A DNA stretch of 64,000 nucleotides from Holacanthus passer (lineage: Eukaryota > Chordata > Actinopteri > Pomacanthidae): positions 3,337,501 through 3,401,500 of the forward strand of contig JAFREQ010000009.1 in the NCBI GenBank assembly GCA_025331565.1, given 5' to 3'. Of this stretch, positions 1 to 12,600 are shown in pieces. The number at the start of each line of letters is the position of its first letter. Positions within the stretch are counted from its first letter, which is position 1. The notes under the pieces were generated by a model. That model was not told where the DNA came from and did no database searches. It saw only the letters and a list, made by a program, of their open reading frames with translations. Both the position numbers and the translations under genes were made by a program.

Positions 1-210
1 TCTTTGCCTTCGTCACAGTATTATTAATTCTCTACTGGCCTTTGTTTCTACATAGGCATTTTTGTTTAACCCTTCTTCTACCTGTTCTTTTTTTTATAAA
101 CTCTAAGAATTTACCGTACTGTTAGCAGTGCAACTTGTTTGTGGCTTTGCCTCAAAACTTCTCATCTGAAAGAAACTGAAGACCTCCTAGCATCCATTTT
201 CCACAAGCGT

Positions 211-216
211 TTTAAT
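211..216 (-). promoter_or_regulatory. candidate rnf122 poly(A) signal (ATTAAA)
   Basis: TTTAAT on the plus strand reads ATTAAA on the minus strand, 435 bases below the rnf122 stop codon. No AATAAA occurs between here and the stop, so this is the best visible candidate. It is weak evidence, and the 3' UTR may run past the window edge. Confidence 0.25.
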
Positions 217-650
217 AACCTCATATCAGTGCTACGTGCTCAGAGGGGGTCAGTGCCTCCCGCTGCCATCCTTCAACACTCACTGCGTCTCCTCCACTTC
301 ACTGGTGCCATTAACCTCACTCGAGGCAACACGAGAAGATGCGATGGAGCGGGTGAAGAGGGGGATGTTGAAAGAAGAGCGGTGGAGTGATGTGTGGGTG
401 TCTGGAGATAATCTCTCAGACACTACAAGGTGTCGTGTTGCCGTCTCCGTGATGGTTGCCAGGCAACAGCATCCTTCATAGTCTTTCTCCGGGTGGTAAC
501 TAGGTTATCCCAACTTGCCATCGTCACGTTGGCGTTTTGCTGCGTTTTAACAGCAAAAACAGTGTTCCTCTTCCTATTGGTGGCTAACTTATACCAGCCG
601 GTTTGGCCGGGGCGTCGGCGTCCCGCTCAGGCTGGCAGGGTGGTGAGAGG

Positions 651-3600
651 TTACACCAGTTCGTCCAGCAGAGTCCCTATGCTGTGGTGCTGCTCAGGGG
701 GGCCGGCTATGGGTTTGTTGCACATGGGACAGACGCAGCGCACCTCCAGCCACTTTACCAGACACCTGGGAAGAAGAACGCACACAGGAGACACATAATA
801 AGTCAAGGACAAATCTCACTGGTCAAAAAGTCAAGTCAAAAGTCAGACCTGTGGTCCACATACAGTGGTGGAAGAAGTACTGAGACCTTTTATTTAAGTA
901 AAAGTAGCAACACCCCACAATAATACTTAATTACAAGTAAAAGTCCTGCCTTCATGATTTTACTTAGCAGCAAAATGTACTTAAAGTATCAAAAGTACAA
1001 CCCAGATTAAAATAAAGGTGGGACACTGTGTGAAACATAAACAAAACAGAATATGATCATTTGCTAATACTTTTTAAAACATATACTGTTGAAAACAGTA
1101 CAAAGACAATATATTTAATGTTTGACCTCATCAACTTAATTTATTGTTGTAAATATCTGCTTATTCTATATCTGTGGACTGATCCAAAAACACCTGTTTG
1201 GATCATTCCACAGGTAAACAGGTTCATTGGTAACAGGTGATAGTATCATGATTGGGTATGAAAGGTTCATCCTGGAAAGACTCAGTCGTTCACAAGCAAG
1301 GACGGAGTGAGGTTCAACACTTTGTCAAACACATGACTGTATAAAGGAGATTACTACATGGGCTCAGGAATATTTTGTAAAATTGTTGTTGCTAAGCACA
1401 ATTTGTTTGCAAATGATTGCATTGTGTTTTTATCTCTGTTTTACGCAGTGTCTAAATTTTTTTGGAAAAAGGGTTGTAACAAGTATGAATGTTCAATGTG
1501 TTAATATGTCACCAAAGACTCTTCACATATCTCTTCAGCTTTGCCAGTTGTGCTCCTTATGTCCAAATTGACTGCCAGGAATGGGCGTATCACAATTTTA
1601 GACATCAGGATGCAGACATGCTTCCCCTGCAAGATCTTATTATTAGTTCTACCTGCCATCTCCCCAGTGCATGCTGGGATACACTATTGTCCTGACCAGT
1701 CCTGCCTTACCCTGAACAGAAAGAAGCAGGAGCGAATGAACGTCAGCGCTGTTGAACAAGAACTCCTGCAGTGCCGCGCTGCAGCCGGGGACACTCAACC
1801 AATACTTCTGTGTAAATCCTGATCACTGAACTTCAAACATCAAACATTTTCATTTTCAAAAAGCCCAGGCGGGTTGCAGAGTAACAGGAGCGAAGAACAG
1901 AGTGCTGTACTCACTTCCTGTGGAAAGCATGTTGACATGGCAAGACTCCCAGTTCGTCTTTCACTTTGAAGTCCTCGAGACACACGGCGCACGTCTGCTG
2001 TGTGAGTGACAGACAGGAGAGAGAGGACGGTCGTTTGATTAAATTATCATGCATCATTTTTCTTTTCTTTCTTTTTTTTTTTTTTTGGATTTCCCGTGAT
2101 GTAAGTTTTAAGCTGTGCAAATGTACATGTAAATCATATTCTTACCCCATGAAGACTCAACTTTTTTGGATCTCCTTTTAACACCACCTGTAGGAGTAAA
2201 AAAAAAAAAAGTTATAATTAGATTTTTTAAATTTAGACCTTAAAATGTGCTAAACATGAACCTCAGTTTTTACCTCTCTGTATCCAAACCGCTCACTCTG
2301 AGCTTGGTGTCGTAGTTTGCTGTGAATGAATAGAGAAACACATTAATAAGTAACCTGATATATATAATACAACCATTACTTTGCGTGTTCTTCTTGTTTA
2401 GTGGTGGAAGAAGAATTCAGAGCATTTGCTTATACAAAAATAGAAATACCACAATGTAAATAATATAATGTAAATGTAAATGTAAATACTCCAATAAAGT
2501 CCTGCATTCAAAGTTTTACTGAAGTCGGTGGTGAAATGTAACTACGTACATTTAATCAAATATTTTAGTATTTCCATTTATTTGACAGCTATAGTTAATA
2601 GTAACTTTGCAGACAAAACATGTGATCAGAAAATATTTGTTATAAACTGCATTAGTTGCATTAGTTAAAATTAGCATCACATTGACCAACTACAATAGTT
2701 AAGTGCCACTTACACATAAAAGCACACTTTTGATATTTTAAGTACATTTTTCTTCTGACACTTCTGGACTAAACATATAAATACAAGGCTCATTGTATTT
2801 TTACATTGTGGTATTATTTAATGAATGGATCTGAATATTTCTTCTCCTAGTGGAAAAAAGTACAGGAGGATTATCAGAAAAAAGTACTCAAACCCAATTT
2901 CATATTAGTGGATTATTATTATCGATGCATTAACATGTAAGCAGTATTTTATTATTGTTATTGCTTGTCATGGTGTTTTACCCACTTTAAGTACTTTTGA
3001 GTAGTTGAATCTATACATGTGCATCAGATGTTTAGACGCTGATCACAGGTTTGTTGTGTAAAATCTTAATCTGCAAAGTAACTGTAACTATAACTATAGC
3101 TGACAGATACATATAATGGACCAAAAATTACAGTGTTTTAGTCTGAAAAGGATAAAGTACTGGCATTAAATGGAAATACTAAATGTGTTTAAGTATAGTA
3201 CAGGAGTAAATGCAGTTACTTTCCACCACTTTCCACTTGTTTATTAAGAGATGAAGATGCCTGTATTTATTCTAAGCTGAGTTCAACAGCAGGTCATTGT
3301 ATTCAGGCTCAGATTTAATTTTGTGTGGTAAAATTATGGGACTGTGTGTAACAGAAGCTGCATAACTGCAGGGTAAGCTTTGATAATTAACCGTCTTTTC
3401 CAGCAGCTACAGTGGCCAAACATCCACAGACAAATACATGTTCCTCTGCGAGCACACACACACACACACACACACACATTGTTCACAAGCAATCATGTAA
3501 CTACACGCTAACCCACACACTCACACACAAACACGGCTAATGAGTACGTTGCCTCTTTGAATCGCTGCAACGCCCCCAAAACCAACAATGGAGAGCAGAT

Positions 3601-6600
3601 CTTTATCACTTGGCGAGCTGTGTCTGCTCAGGCGGGTTATTTTTGGCCTCCTGTTTTTTTTACACAACTAAACATAGACTCAAATGTCTATCACTGTCTG
3701 CGATTTGAGCCTCGAACTAAATGCAGGGAGAGCATCCGAGATGAAAGGTGAATGATTACGTGTGATCAAAAAAAAAAAAAGAAAAGATATGTCTGCGAAT
3801 GGCTGCTTAAAGTCAGGAAATGACAGTTATTCGCTGTTTTTGTCACTTGGTTTATTGTTTACGCTGATTGCCGCTAACAATCTTCCACATAGAACAATGT
3901 GAGGATACACGTTTTACATGTGTTGAGGTTTCCCATGGATGGAGAGTGATGTGAAGTGGGTGAAAGGGGGGCAGGACAGAGATTTCAGTGTTTTACTTCA
4001 GCTATTGTGCCCAGTCTGTAAGAATAGAAAAATGTACCAGTTCTCATTGTATGAAGTAACAATGAGCTCAACAGGTGTAAATGATATAATGATTGGTGCA
4101 GAAAACCAATGCTTTTCCTGTTCTGACAGATTTTATTCTATTTATATTACTTCTATGCTGGAGTACATCAACTACTAGATAATTTCCATGGTTGGTAGCC
4201 CATAGATCGCTGGTTGAACAAAATATGCAACTTAAACATATGTCACCTCAGGCTCTGGGAAAGTGTGATGGGCATTTCTTGCTATTTTCTGGCAGTTCTT
4301 TGACAAAATGATGAATTAATTGAAACAAGTAAAAATTGGCAGTTGCAGTCAAAGGTCCCCGGATGCATAAAAAAAAAACCTTTCCTCTATGGTGCAGGAG
4401 ACAGGAAACTTGTGTTTCAATCATCTTATTTAAAGGTTCCATATATGAAATTTTATATAGAAGCTTGACATTTTTGTTTTTTTTATTCCATAATTACCTT
4501 CATTTTGTCTTTTTAGCAGTTTCGTGTCATATGTTGTGAACTGTGAACAGCTAGTAATATAATTTTTGGGATTTTTTAACTATGTAAACCAAAGTCAAAG
4601 TGAAGACATATTGAGAGACAGATGTTCTTATCATCACTCCAGTTAACAAAAACAAATACCTGAATTATCCTTTGATTCTGTACTCAATCAGTTACTTTAG
4701 ACTATTTAACATGAAATGGAATAATTACAGATGTATTTTTAGCATATAAATATAATAAGTGAGTAGATTGATGACTTAAAAACAGTAAAACAGCCAATTA
4801 AAAATCCATTTTCTACCTTTAAATAATGAATTAATAATTGAATTTCATAGCTAAAAAGCAAAATTTATTTGAAAAAGGCTTTCAAGTTGAACTGCCTATA
4901 ACAGGCCATCTCGCAATTAATTTGTTTCCTGCTTTGACATTTACAGTTTCCTTTATTTAAAGATGTGTAAGCAGTGTGCCACCTGAAAAAAAAATTAAAA
5001 AAACCCACAGAGCAACAGCTGGAGCTCAGATTGATCAGCTCACTGCCAAAACACAGGAGCTGGTTTCAAAATCAATCCATTTACTTTACAATGAAATACA
5101 ATAAAAGTCTATAATTATTGTTAAAACTGATTGATTTTGGTAACTTGTGTTTCCAGGTGAACTTACTCAGAGTTACAGAGACAACTTGTATAAGCCCAGT
5201 CTCTCTCCTTAGAGATTTCACAAATTTAACAAATGCAGTAAAATGTTTCTGTTGCTGACTCTATTGCTGTGTTCACATGTTAGAGGATGCTGAAGAATTT
5301 AGAGAAACTCTTTCAGCTTTCCAAACTCTAAGTAGGTCTGTGTGGCCATTTCCAGCTTCATGAATTATGGTTTTAAAAAAGCAACTCTAATTATCACAAG
5401 TTAGACTGAGTACACAATGCTGTTATGTTTCCTGTTGACTAATGAACATCTGTGTTAAAGCTTCAGAAACTGTCTTCTCTCTCCTCTGGGTTGGGGACCC
5501 TCGGGTGATTTGACAGGTCCAGTCTCAAGGATCACTGGCAGGAAATTAAATGAGTCAGTGAATTTAGGCTCTGGTGGCTTAATATCTCTGCTCTCAGTCA
5601 GCGTATTGTCAGGCTGAAAACACCTTCAGCTTGCCCCTGCGCCTTGTGGATCTCATATCTCTCTGCTGTGCTTTTTCTTAACGGACATACAGACTGTTTG
5701 TGGCAAACAGTTCGAACAGGTTGAGTATAAAGGCTGAAAGGATTGCGTGCACTCTGCAAATCTCCCCCAGATGTCAAGGCTTTTAAAAAAAAAAAATTAT
5801 ATAATTGCTTTGTATGATGACAAATTGAGACAGAGTGTGATTTTCAAGTTAGTCGTTTAAGTTAGAATCAAACATCACAAACTCCCTGACACGCAGGATT
5901 TAGAGAGAGTCCGTCTGAGAGGCATAATGGGAAACCTTCCCCCAACAGCGAACGGCATTCATCGCTCAGTATTCATCTGATGATTCACCCGGTCTATAAA
6001 TGAATTCACAATCACACTCCTACCCGAGACTACCTTCAGCATGTTAATGGATCCAAAAGGAAGTGACTCACTGGTTATGATTCATGGGCTTTAAGAGAAA
6101 CAGGAAGGATCCGAGCTTTTCTGAGTAGATGGTCAATTTAATGGCGTGTCCAGGCCAAATAAAATCATGATTGCAGAAATGTACCTGACCTCACTACTAC
6201 ATTGTGAATTTTCATAAATCAAAACTAAATACTGACGTGTTCTGGTTGTATGATTGAGGCTTTCTTTTGCAAATAATTGACCCGACTTTATATTTATACA
6301 AGGCTTAAATAAAAATACTCTAAAGTGTTTCCTTCATGTTTGTCTCAGCGCTTGCTGTATCTGCCGTCTGTTGCCGAGCAGGTAGTGTAAAGTGGGTTTT
6401 TAAAGCTTTTTTTTACTGCCTGCTGTGGCCGAAAACAAGCTGATGAATGTGGCAAGAGAGAATTTTTATATTGTAATTGGCCAATAAAATATTCAACAAA
6501 TGTTAGTTTTGAATGGTAGAGTGAAGCTCCAAAACAGCTACTAAACAGACCTCGTGATGACATTTGGCATCTGGTGTTTTGAGGTCAAGGATGAACTTTG

Positions 6601-9600
6601 AACCTTTGTTTTTTGAATGTTTTAACAGCAGTAAGAAGTTGAATAGGTCGTTGAGACCGTCATCTATTTCACTTGCTGCTGCTTGAATTCATTAATATCT
6701 AATTATAGAAAGAGAATGAGCTACATAGGAGGCGAATGCAAAAATGAAAGGATCAGAAAGCTCCACATACCCGCAGTATACCAGACAGCACGTTGGCTCC
6801 GTCTGTCTCCAGCTGACAGACACAAGTTCTTTTTAAATGTTTGACATTTTGATAACGGCAATTCAAAATCACACCCAACGCCGAAAATAGCACGCCACAT
6901 TATGAGATGTCAGGTAATTTGCCAAATGGAGATGCTCCGTCATCCAAGGAGAGCTCAGGATAAAAAACAAACCCTGCTGCAGGTGTTGACGTTTCCTGAT
7001 GAGGTTTTGTACACTGCAGACGTTCATGTGTGATATTTTCGTGTACTCCCACTGTGCGCTATTCAGGCCGTGTTTATTCTGAGCGGAGTTGCTCTGCAGT
7101 TTTCCTCGCTGCTGTCCTCACACATTGTGACGGGCTGCTTCCTGTTGCCTCACATCCCGTCCTTCAGACACAAACGTCCCCTCAGCTCATCAGGGAGTTC
7201 ACAGTCGACAGCGGGAGAGGTCACCCTGTTCCCTGTTTTTTTATTTCCCTCCCTCAATGTGTTTCTGGCCCTCACACACACACACACACAATTTCTCTAC
7301 TGTAATCCGCCACTTTGATCCAGACTGAAATGTTTCAACATATATTAGATGAATTGCCATTAAAATCTGCACAGACATTCATGGACCCCAGAGTCCAAAT
7401 TACTTTGGTGATGTCCTAACTTTTCCTCTAGTGTCATCATCAGGTCAAAATTTCACTTCGTCCAAAACTTTGATTTATGACCAAATACCTGAACAACCAA
7501 GAACATTTCCATCAGGCTCAGTTGTGCTCTGGGTTTCATGCAAATTAGCAAATGTTATCATACTAGCACTCCACATTGGACAGCGAACATGCTGAACATT
7601 ATAGCTTCCAATCAGCGTGTTAGCATTGCAGATACAATGCAGTTGTAAGTGCAGCCTCACAGAACTGTCAGCATGACTGTCGACTGAAGATGAGGTCAAA
7701 TGACCACAGTGAGACCCATTCGAGGAAGTGGTCTCAGTCTGATCACAAATGAATTCGAGAGCCAGCCATCTGTGGTGGGAACGTGATCCGACTTCAGTCT
7801 GACCCAGAATGAATCGAGGCCTGACATGAACCAGCAACCACATATGCTGCCTTCTTGATATTTGGGCACCTTCTTCCTGTTTTACTTTCTCACTCCTGCC
7901 CCAGATCTAATTAAGCGAAGCGAGTGTCCTCACATGGCTTTTACTGACACACTTGTTTTCTGTGTGAAAAGAAACTGAACCAACAGTAAAACGCAGTTTA
8001 CAGACTCATCCACTTAGTCTTGTTTGATTCCCACAGGTCTTTGGTTTTGATTCCATATTTCTATTTCTTCTCACCTGATAAAGTAACAGCAGAAGATGAG
8101 GCTCAGGATGAAGACAAAGATGCCTGTCCCGAAGATGACCATGTAGATGTTGAGGGGCAGGTCCTGGAAGGTGATGGGCGGCATGGTGCACGACTTGTTG
8201 GAGTAAACCAGTCCAAGACCACAGAAGCACCCTGAATGAAGACAGAGGGAAGATAAGGTAAAAACACAAGGTAAAGAGCACATCCAGGAGGGGAGACAGA
8301 AAAATGAAGGTCTGATACTGCAACATGCAAGAATACATCTCAAAACCCAACTGAATGCATCTTTACACATATTTCTTTATAGTGCTATAAAGCACTCTAC
8401 CATTTGTGGGCAGACCTGCAGCTTTGTCCACATTTAATGGAAGCCAAAAATTGAAGCTTCACACACGTGCACAGACACAAAGAATGAGGTAGATAAAGAC
8501 AGCCACTGCACTTTCCTGTAATGGTAATTGAGTCCTTTTCAATGTTGTACTTAAACATGCAAAACACTCTTAATGCAGTATCCAAGCAACATGGTCATAT
8601 CTCTTGACACGACAGATCCACACGTCTTTGTCTGATAACAAGTCAGTGCAGTTTAAAGGCATTAAAGAGGACAGATGAGAACATAACCGTTAGCCGTGGA
8701 GGGAAAGATTAGATTTTCTCAGCCCTCTTCTGTAAGATTAAAATTAAATGTCTTTTCAGACACTGACGAAAGATAGTTAATCAGTTTTAAGACACTCACG
8801 CTGAGAATCAGTGAGTGCAATTTAATGGAAATCACTGAATAAAATTGCAAACCAAATTTTTGAAGATATCTGTATTCTTCTGTTCAACGACATGATTCAA
8901 CCATATACTCTACCAATGGCTGTAAAAATACATTTCAGATGCAACCTAATGTTTTCATGTCCTGAGTTGTGAGAGCTTTAAGTGAGAACTTTGCAGTTTG
9001 CTCCAGTGCAAACAAACGGTTTTTCCATTACAGGTGCCCTCCTCCGTCTCATCCTTCTTGCTTTGATGCTACACTCCTGTGTGTGTTTGTTTTGCCATGA
9101 AATAGATTATCACTGTAGCATTGCTGTCTGCAGTCAAGGTCAGAGATAGAGTGGTGAGGGTGGGAGGGGATCGAGGAATGAATGTCGCATGACATTAGAC
9201 AGGATGCAGTATGTGTGCACTTTACAGTATCTGATGGGGTGTATTTATCATGTTTTTCATCATGTATAAAGAAATTGAGAAGGAGCACGAATTCCCAGAT
9301 TACAAGCATGAGAAACAAACTAACGCAGAGAAGCAGTTGTGGATTAGATGCAGACAAAGAGATACAGAGAGCACACTCGTGTTTTCTGTGTCTGTATGAG
9401 TAATGAGAAGTCAGTATCTGCATGTGAGAGGGGGCTTTGTGAGATCGGGGTCACACTGAGCCAGCGAGCGATAGTGAGTCGGAGCTAACACAGGACTCCT
9501 CTCAGTCTGCTGATACGAACCCCTCCAACATTAGAACAGGAAGGGGAAGAGGAGGCGAGACGGTCGAGACAGCCTGCATGTTTACATTTTGATCAAACGC

Positions 9601-12600
9601 TCCGACAGCTGATTTCACTGATTAGCGCGACTTCACCCCGAGATAAGGTGGTGATCAGTGAAATCAGCATGTGAATTGTTTAATTATAATAAAGAGACTC
9701 TTGGTCCTCAAAGCCACATGGCAGATTCTTTTCTTATAGTAGAAACAAATTGTACCATATGAAAGTTAAGAGCTTTGCCAGAAACAAATTCAAAGCTGCC
9801 TGTGTCCCTGCTCCAGTTTCCTCCAGCAGTCCAAAGACATACAGGTCAGGTAGACTGCATGTAGGTCTGAATGAGTTGTCTATATCTACTAGTCCTAAAA
9901 TGGACTGGCAACCTGTCCACTGTGCTACTTTTACCTCTTGCCCAATGCATGCTGGGATATGGTATGACCCTGAATAAGGTAAGAATTTAAGGTAAGGATA
10001 GATAGACGTATGGATGGATGGACGGATGGACAGGCGGACAAAGGGATGGCTGGATGAATAGATGGGACAGGTGGAAGAATGGATGATCGGACAAATGGAT
10101 GGATGGACAGACAGACAGACAAACGAATGGATGGATGGATCGGCGGACAAATGGATGATTAAATGGGTGGATGGATGGAAACAGATAAATGGTTGGACAG
10201 ATGAGAAGGGAGGATGGAGGGAAGGATGAATGATCAGATGGATGGATGATCGGATGAATGGACAGATGGAGAGATGAGAAGACGGATAGAAGAATGGATA
10301 GGAGAATGTGTTGGTGGACAATTGAATGGATGGATGCATGGAAGGGTGGATGGACAGATGGATGTTTAGACAGACAGATGGATTGACAAACAGAGGGACA
10401 GACAAACAGACAGACAGCTCCCTATGGCAACAAACAGTGTAAGCAGTTTAGAAAATGTATGGATGAAGGATGTAGGAATAATGGATGGATCAACAGACAA
10501 TAGAAGGATGGTTGGATGATGGAGAGATGGACAAGTGGAAGTATAGCTGGACAGATGGTTGGATGTATGGATTAATGAACAGACGGACGAACAGATGAAT
10601 GAAAGGAGTGAGAGACGGATGGAGGGATGAATGACGGAGGGATGAATGGAGACCTTTACCGGTTTCATAACCCTCTGATGGGTATTGTTTTCTTGAGGCG
10701 CAGTTTTTTTTATCGATCCTGTTATTTCTAGTCACTCCTGCAGCCAAAGTGACACGTTGACATTTCTATTTGACATTTCTCTCGCCTCACAGTGGAAACT
10801 GCAGTATGAGAGGATCAATACTTCCCACCTCTTAGTTCCACTCTCTCTGAATGAGCAGTGATGCTCCATTTATCGAGGCTCGTCGATGGCCACACATTCA
10901 AGATCCAACGCTAAATGACTTCCCTCAGCGAGAGGCGATCAATACCGGAGACGGACGTTCGCCTGATGCTCAACATGAGAGTGTAAATTAAACACAAACT
11001 GATAGATACTGAAGTCATGAGTCAAAATTATTACTTTGACTAGCCACCGACCAAACTCGGCAAACAATATCAGAGTATTTAAACAGAAAGCACCAAATGT
11101 CACATTTAATTGATTCATATAACCTTTCAACAATGTTTTCTGAAAATCTTGTCTCCCTGCATTACTGTTTCAAAGTCTTTTCTACGCTGCCAGGTGTGTG
11201 ATTGTAGTGGAGAGAACTAAAGGATTTTCATTTCTGTAGTTTTCACTCAAACCAGTCTGAAAATATCTGACATCTATAGTTGCAAGTTATTTTCAGGTTC
11301 ATACTTTACATAAAAAAAACATGTTGAGTTTATATAATATAATACGATGATAAAGATTAAACCAGTGGTTCTTCTTCTTCTTCTTTTAACCTTATTTAAA
11401 TATCTGTTTAAGGCTCAACAAAGTAGAATAATCCAACATTTCACAAAAAGGCACAGATCCGATAGAAGTCCAAAAAATAAATACACATTTGTGTAACAGG
11501 ACTTCTTTCCTCTCATATGAATGACCCCTCATGACCCCTCAGATTAATCTTGTGACCCTTTGGAGGGGCCACAACCCCTAGGACAAATAAATATTCTAGT
11601 AATTTTAAACAATTGTGTCCATGAAATGTGCTGCACGGGACATTTTACAGTAGAAAAAAAAACTTGTCACTTCTCTCTGGTGGACAAACTATAAAATGGT
11701 GACACTGTTTTGAAACACATCTTTGGCATTTCTGTGATGACATATGGGCAGATATGATATATTTGCAGTGAACTAATTATCAGTCAGGCTCAACTGGAAA
11801 CCACCGTACTAAACTATCTGACTGTATAAAGTCACTAAAACTAGCATCACCTCGACCAACTACATCTTTAAACTGTTGCTTTCATGTTGATGCAAATATA
11901 ATAAAAATTTAACAGTGTCATATAACAATCAGTCACAGCAGCCAGAATGCAAATGAGTGCTTTCACTTTGATCCTGTAAGTACAGTTTGCCGAAAATACT
12001 TCTGTACTTTTAGTTTTGAATGAGGGACTTTTTCCTCTTCCCCATTTACCTTGGACGTAGGTGAATTTGGCTCAGAAAATCCCTTCTCATGCCTAAAAAC
12101 AGTCAAATTATTGCTTACTTTGTCAGAATAAAAAAAACCCAAAACTCCATTAGATTCCCCATATTGGCAGAATATCACTGAGGACATCACCTCAGCATCC
12201 ACAGAGGGAGCAGGAAACACGTGAGGATGCGAACATGCAAACAAGCAGACCCAATTTCCTCCAGCATCTTTACATTCGCCGAACAATCTGCTTCACAAAG
12301 ATCGTCAGCAGACAAAGAGACACACACAGAGCGAGGTGGGGGTGGTGGTGGTGGGGGTATATGTCTCTGTTCCTGTATTCATGTCACTGCACAGCTGATG
12401 GCACCAATCACCTGTGAAGCTGCTGCAGACACACAATCCAAATCTGGGTCATTTGTATTCGAGTCTTTTGTGCGTTTGTCACGTCTGTCTGTCTGTATGG
12501 ATGGGCGCTCACGTCTTCCTCCTCCACCTTTGTATGCATGGAGAGCAGACAGTTATATGTGATATTTAGCTTTGGGTGGAGCCCTGCATGACCACTGACC

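Noticed and set aside
430..923. Overlapping plus-strand open frames at 430-798 and 603-923
   Set aside because: They are antisense shadows of the terminal rnf122 coding exon (651-765) and have no homology of their own.
7475..7843. 122-codon minus-strand open frame
   Set aside because: It lies inside a high-copy teleost interspersed repeat, so the frame is incidental.
9734..10405. 223-codon minus-strand open frame rich in His-Pro-Ser-Ile
   Set aside because: It is the translation of the degenerate GATG array and has no start context, homologue or splice sites. The same holds for the frames at 9931-10122, 10366-10668 and 10490-10747.
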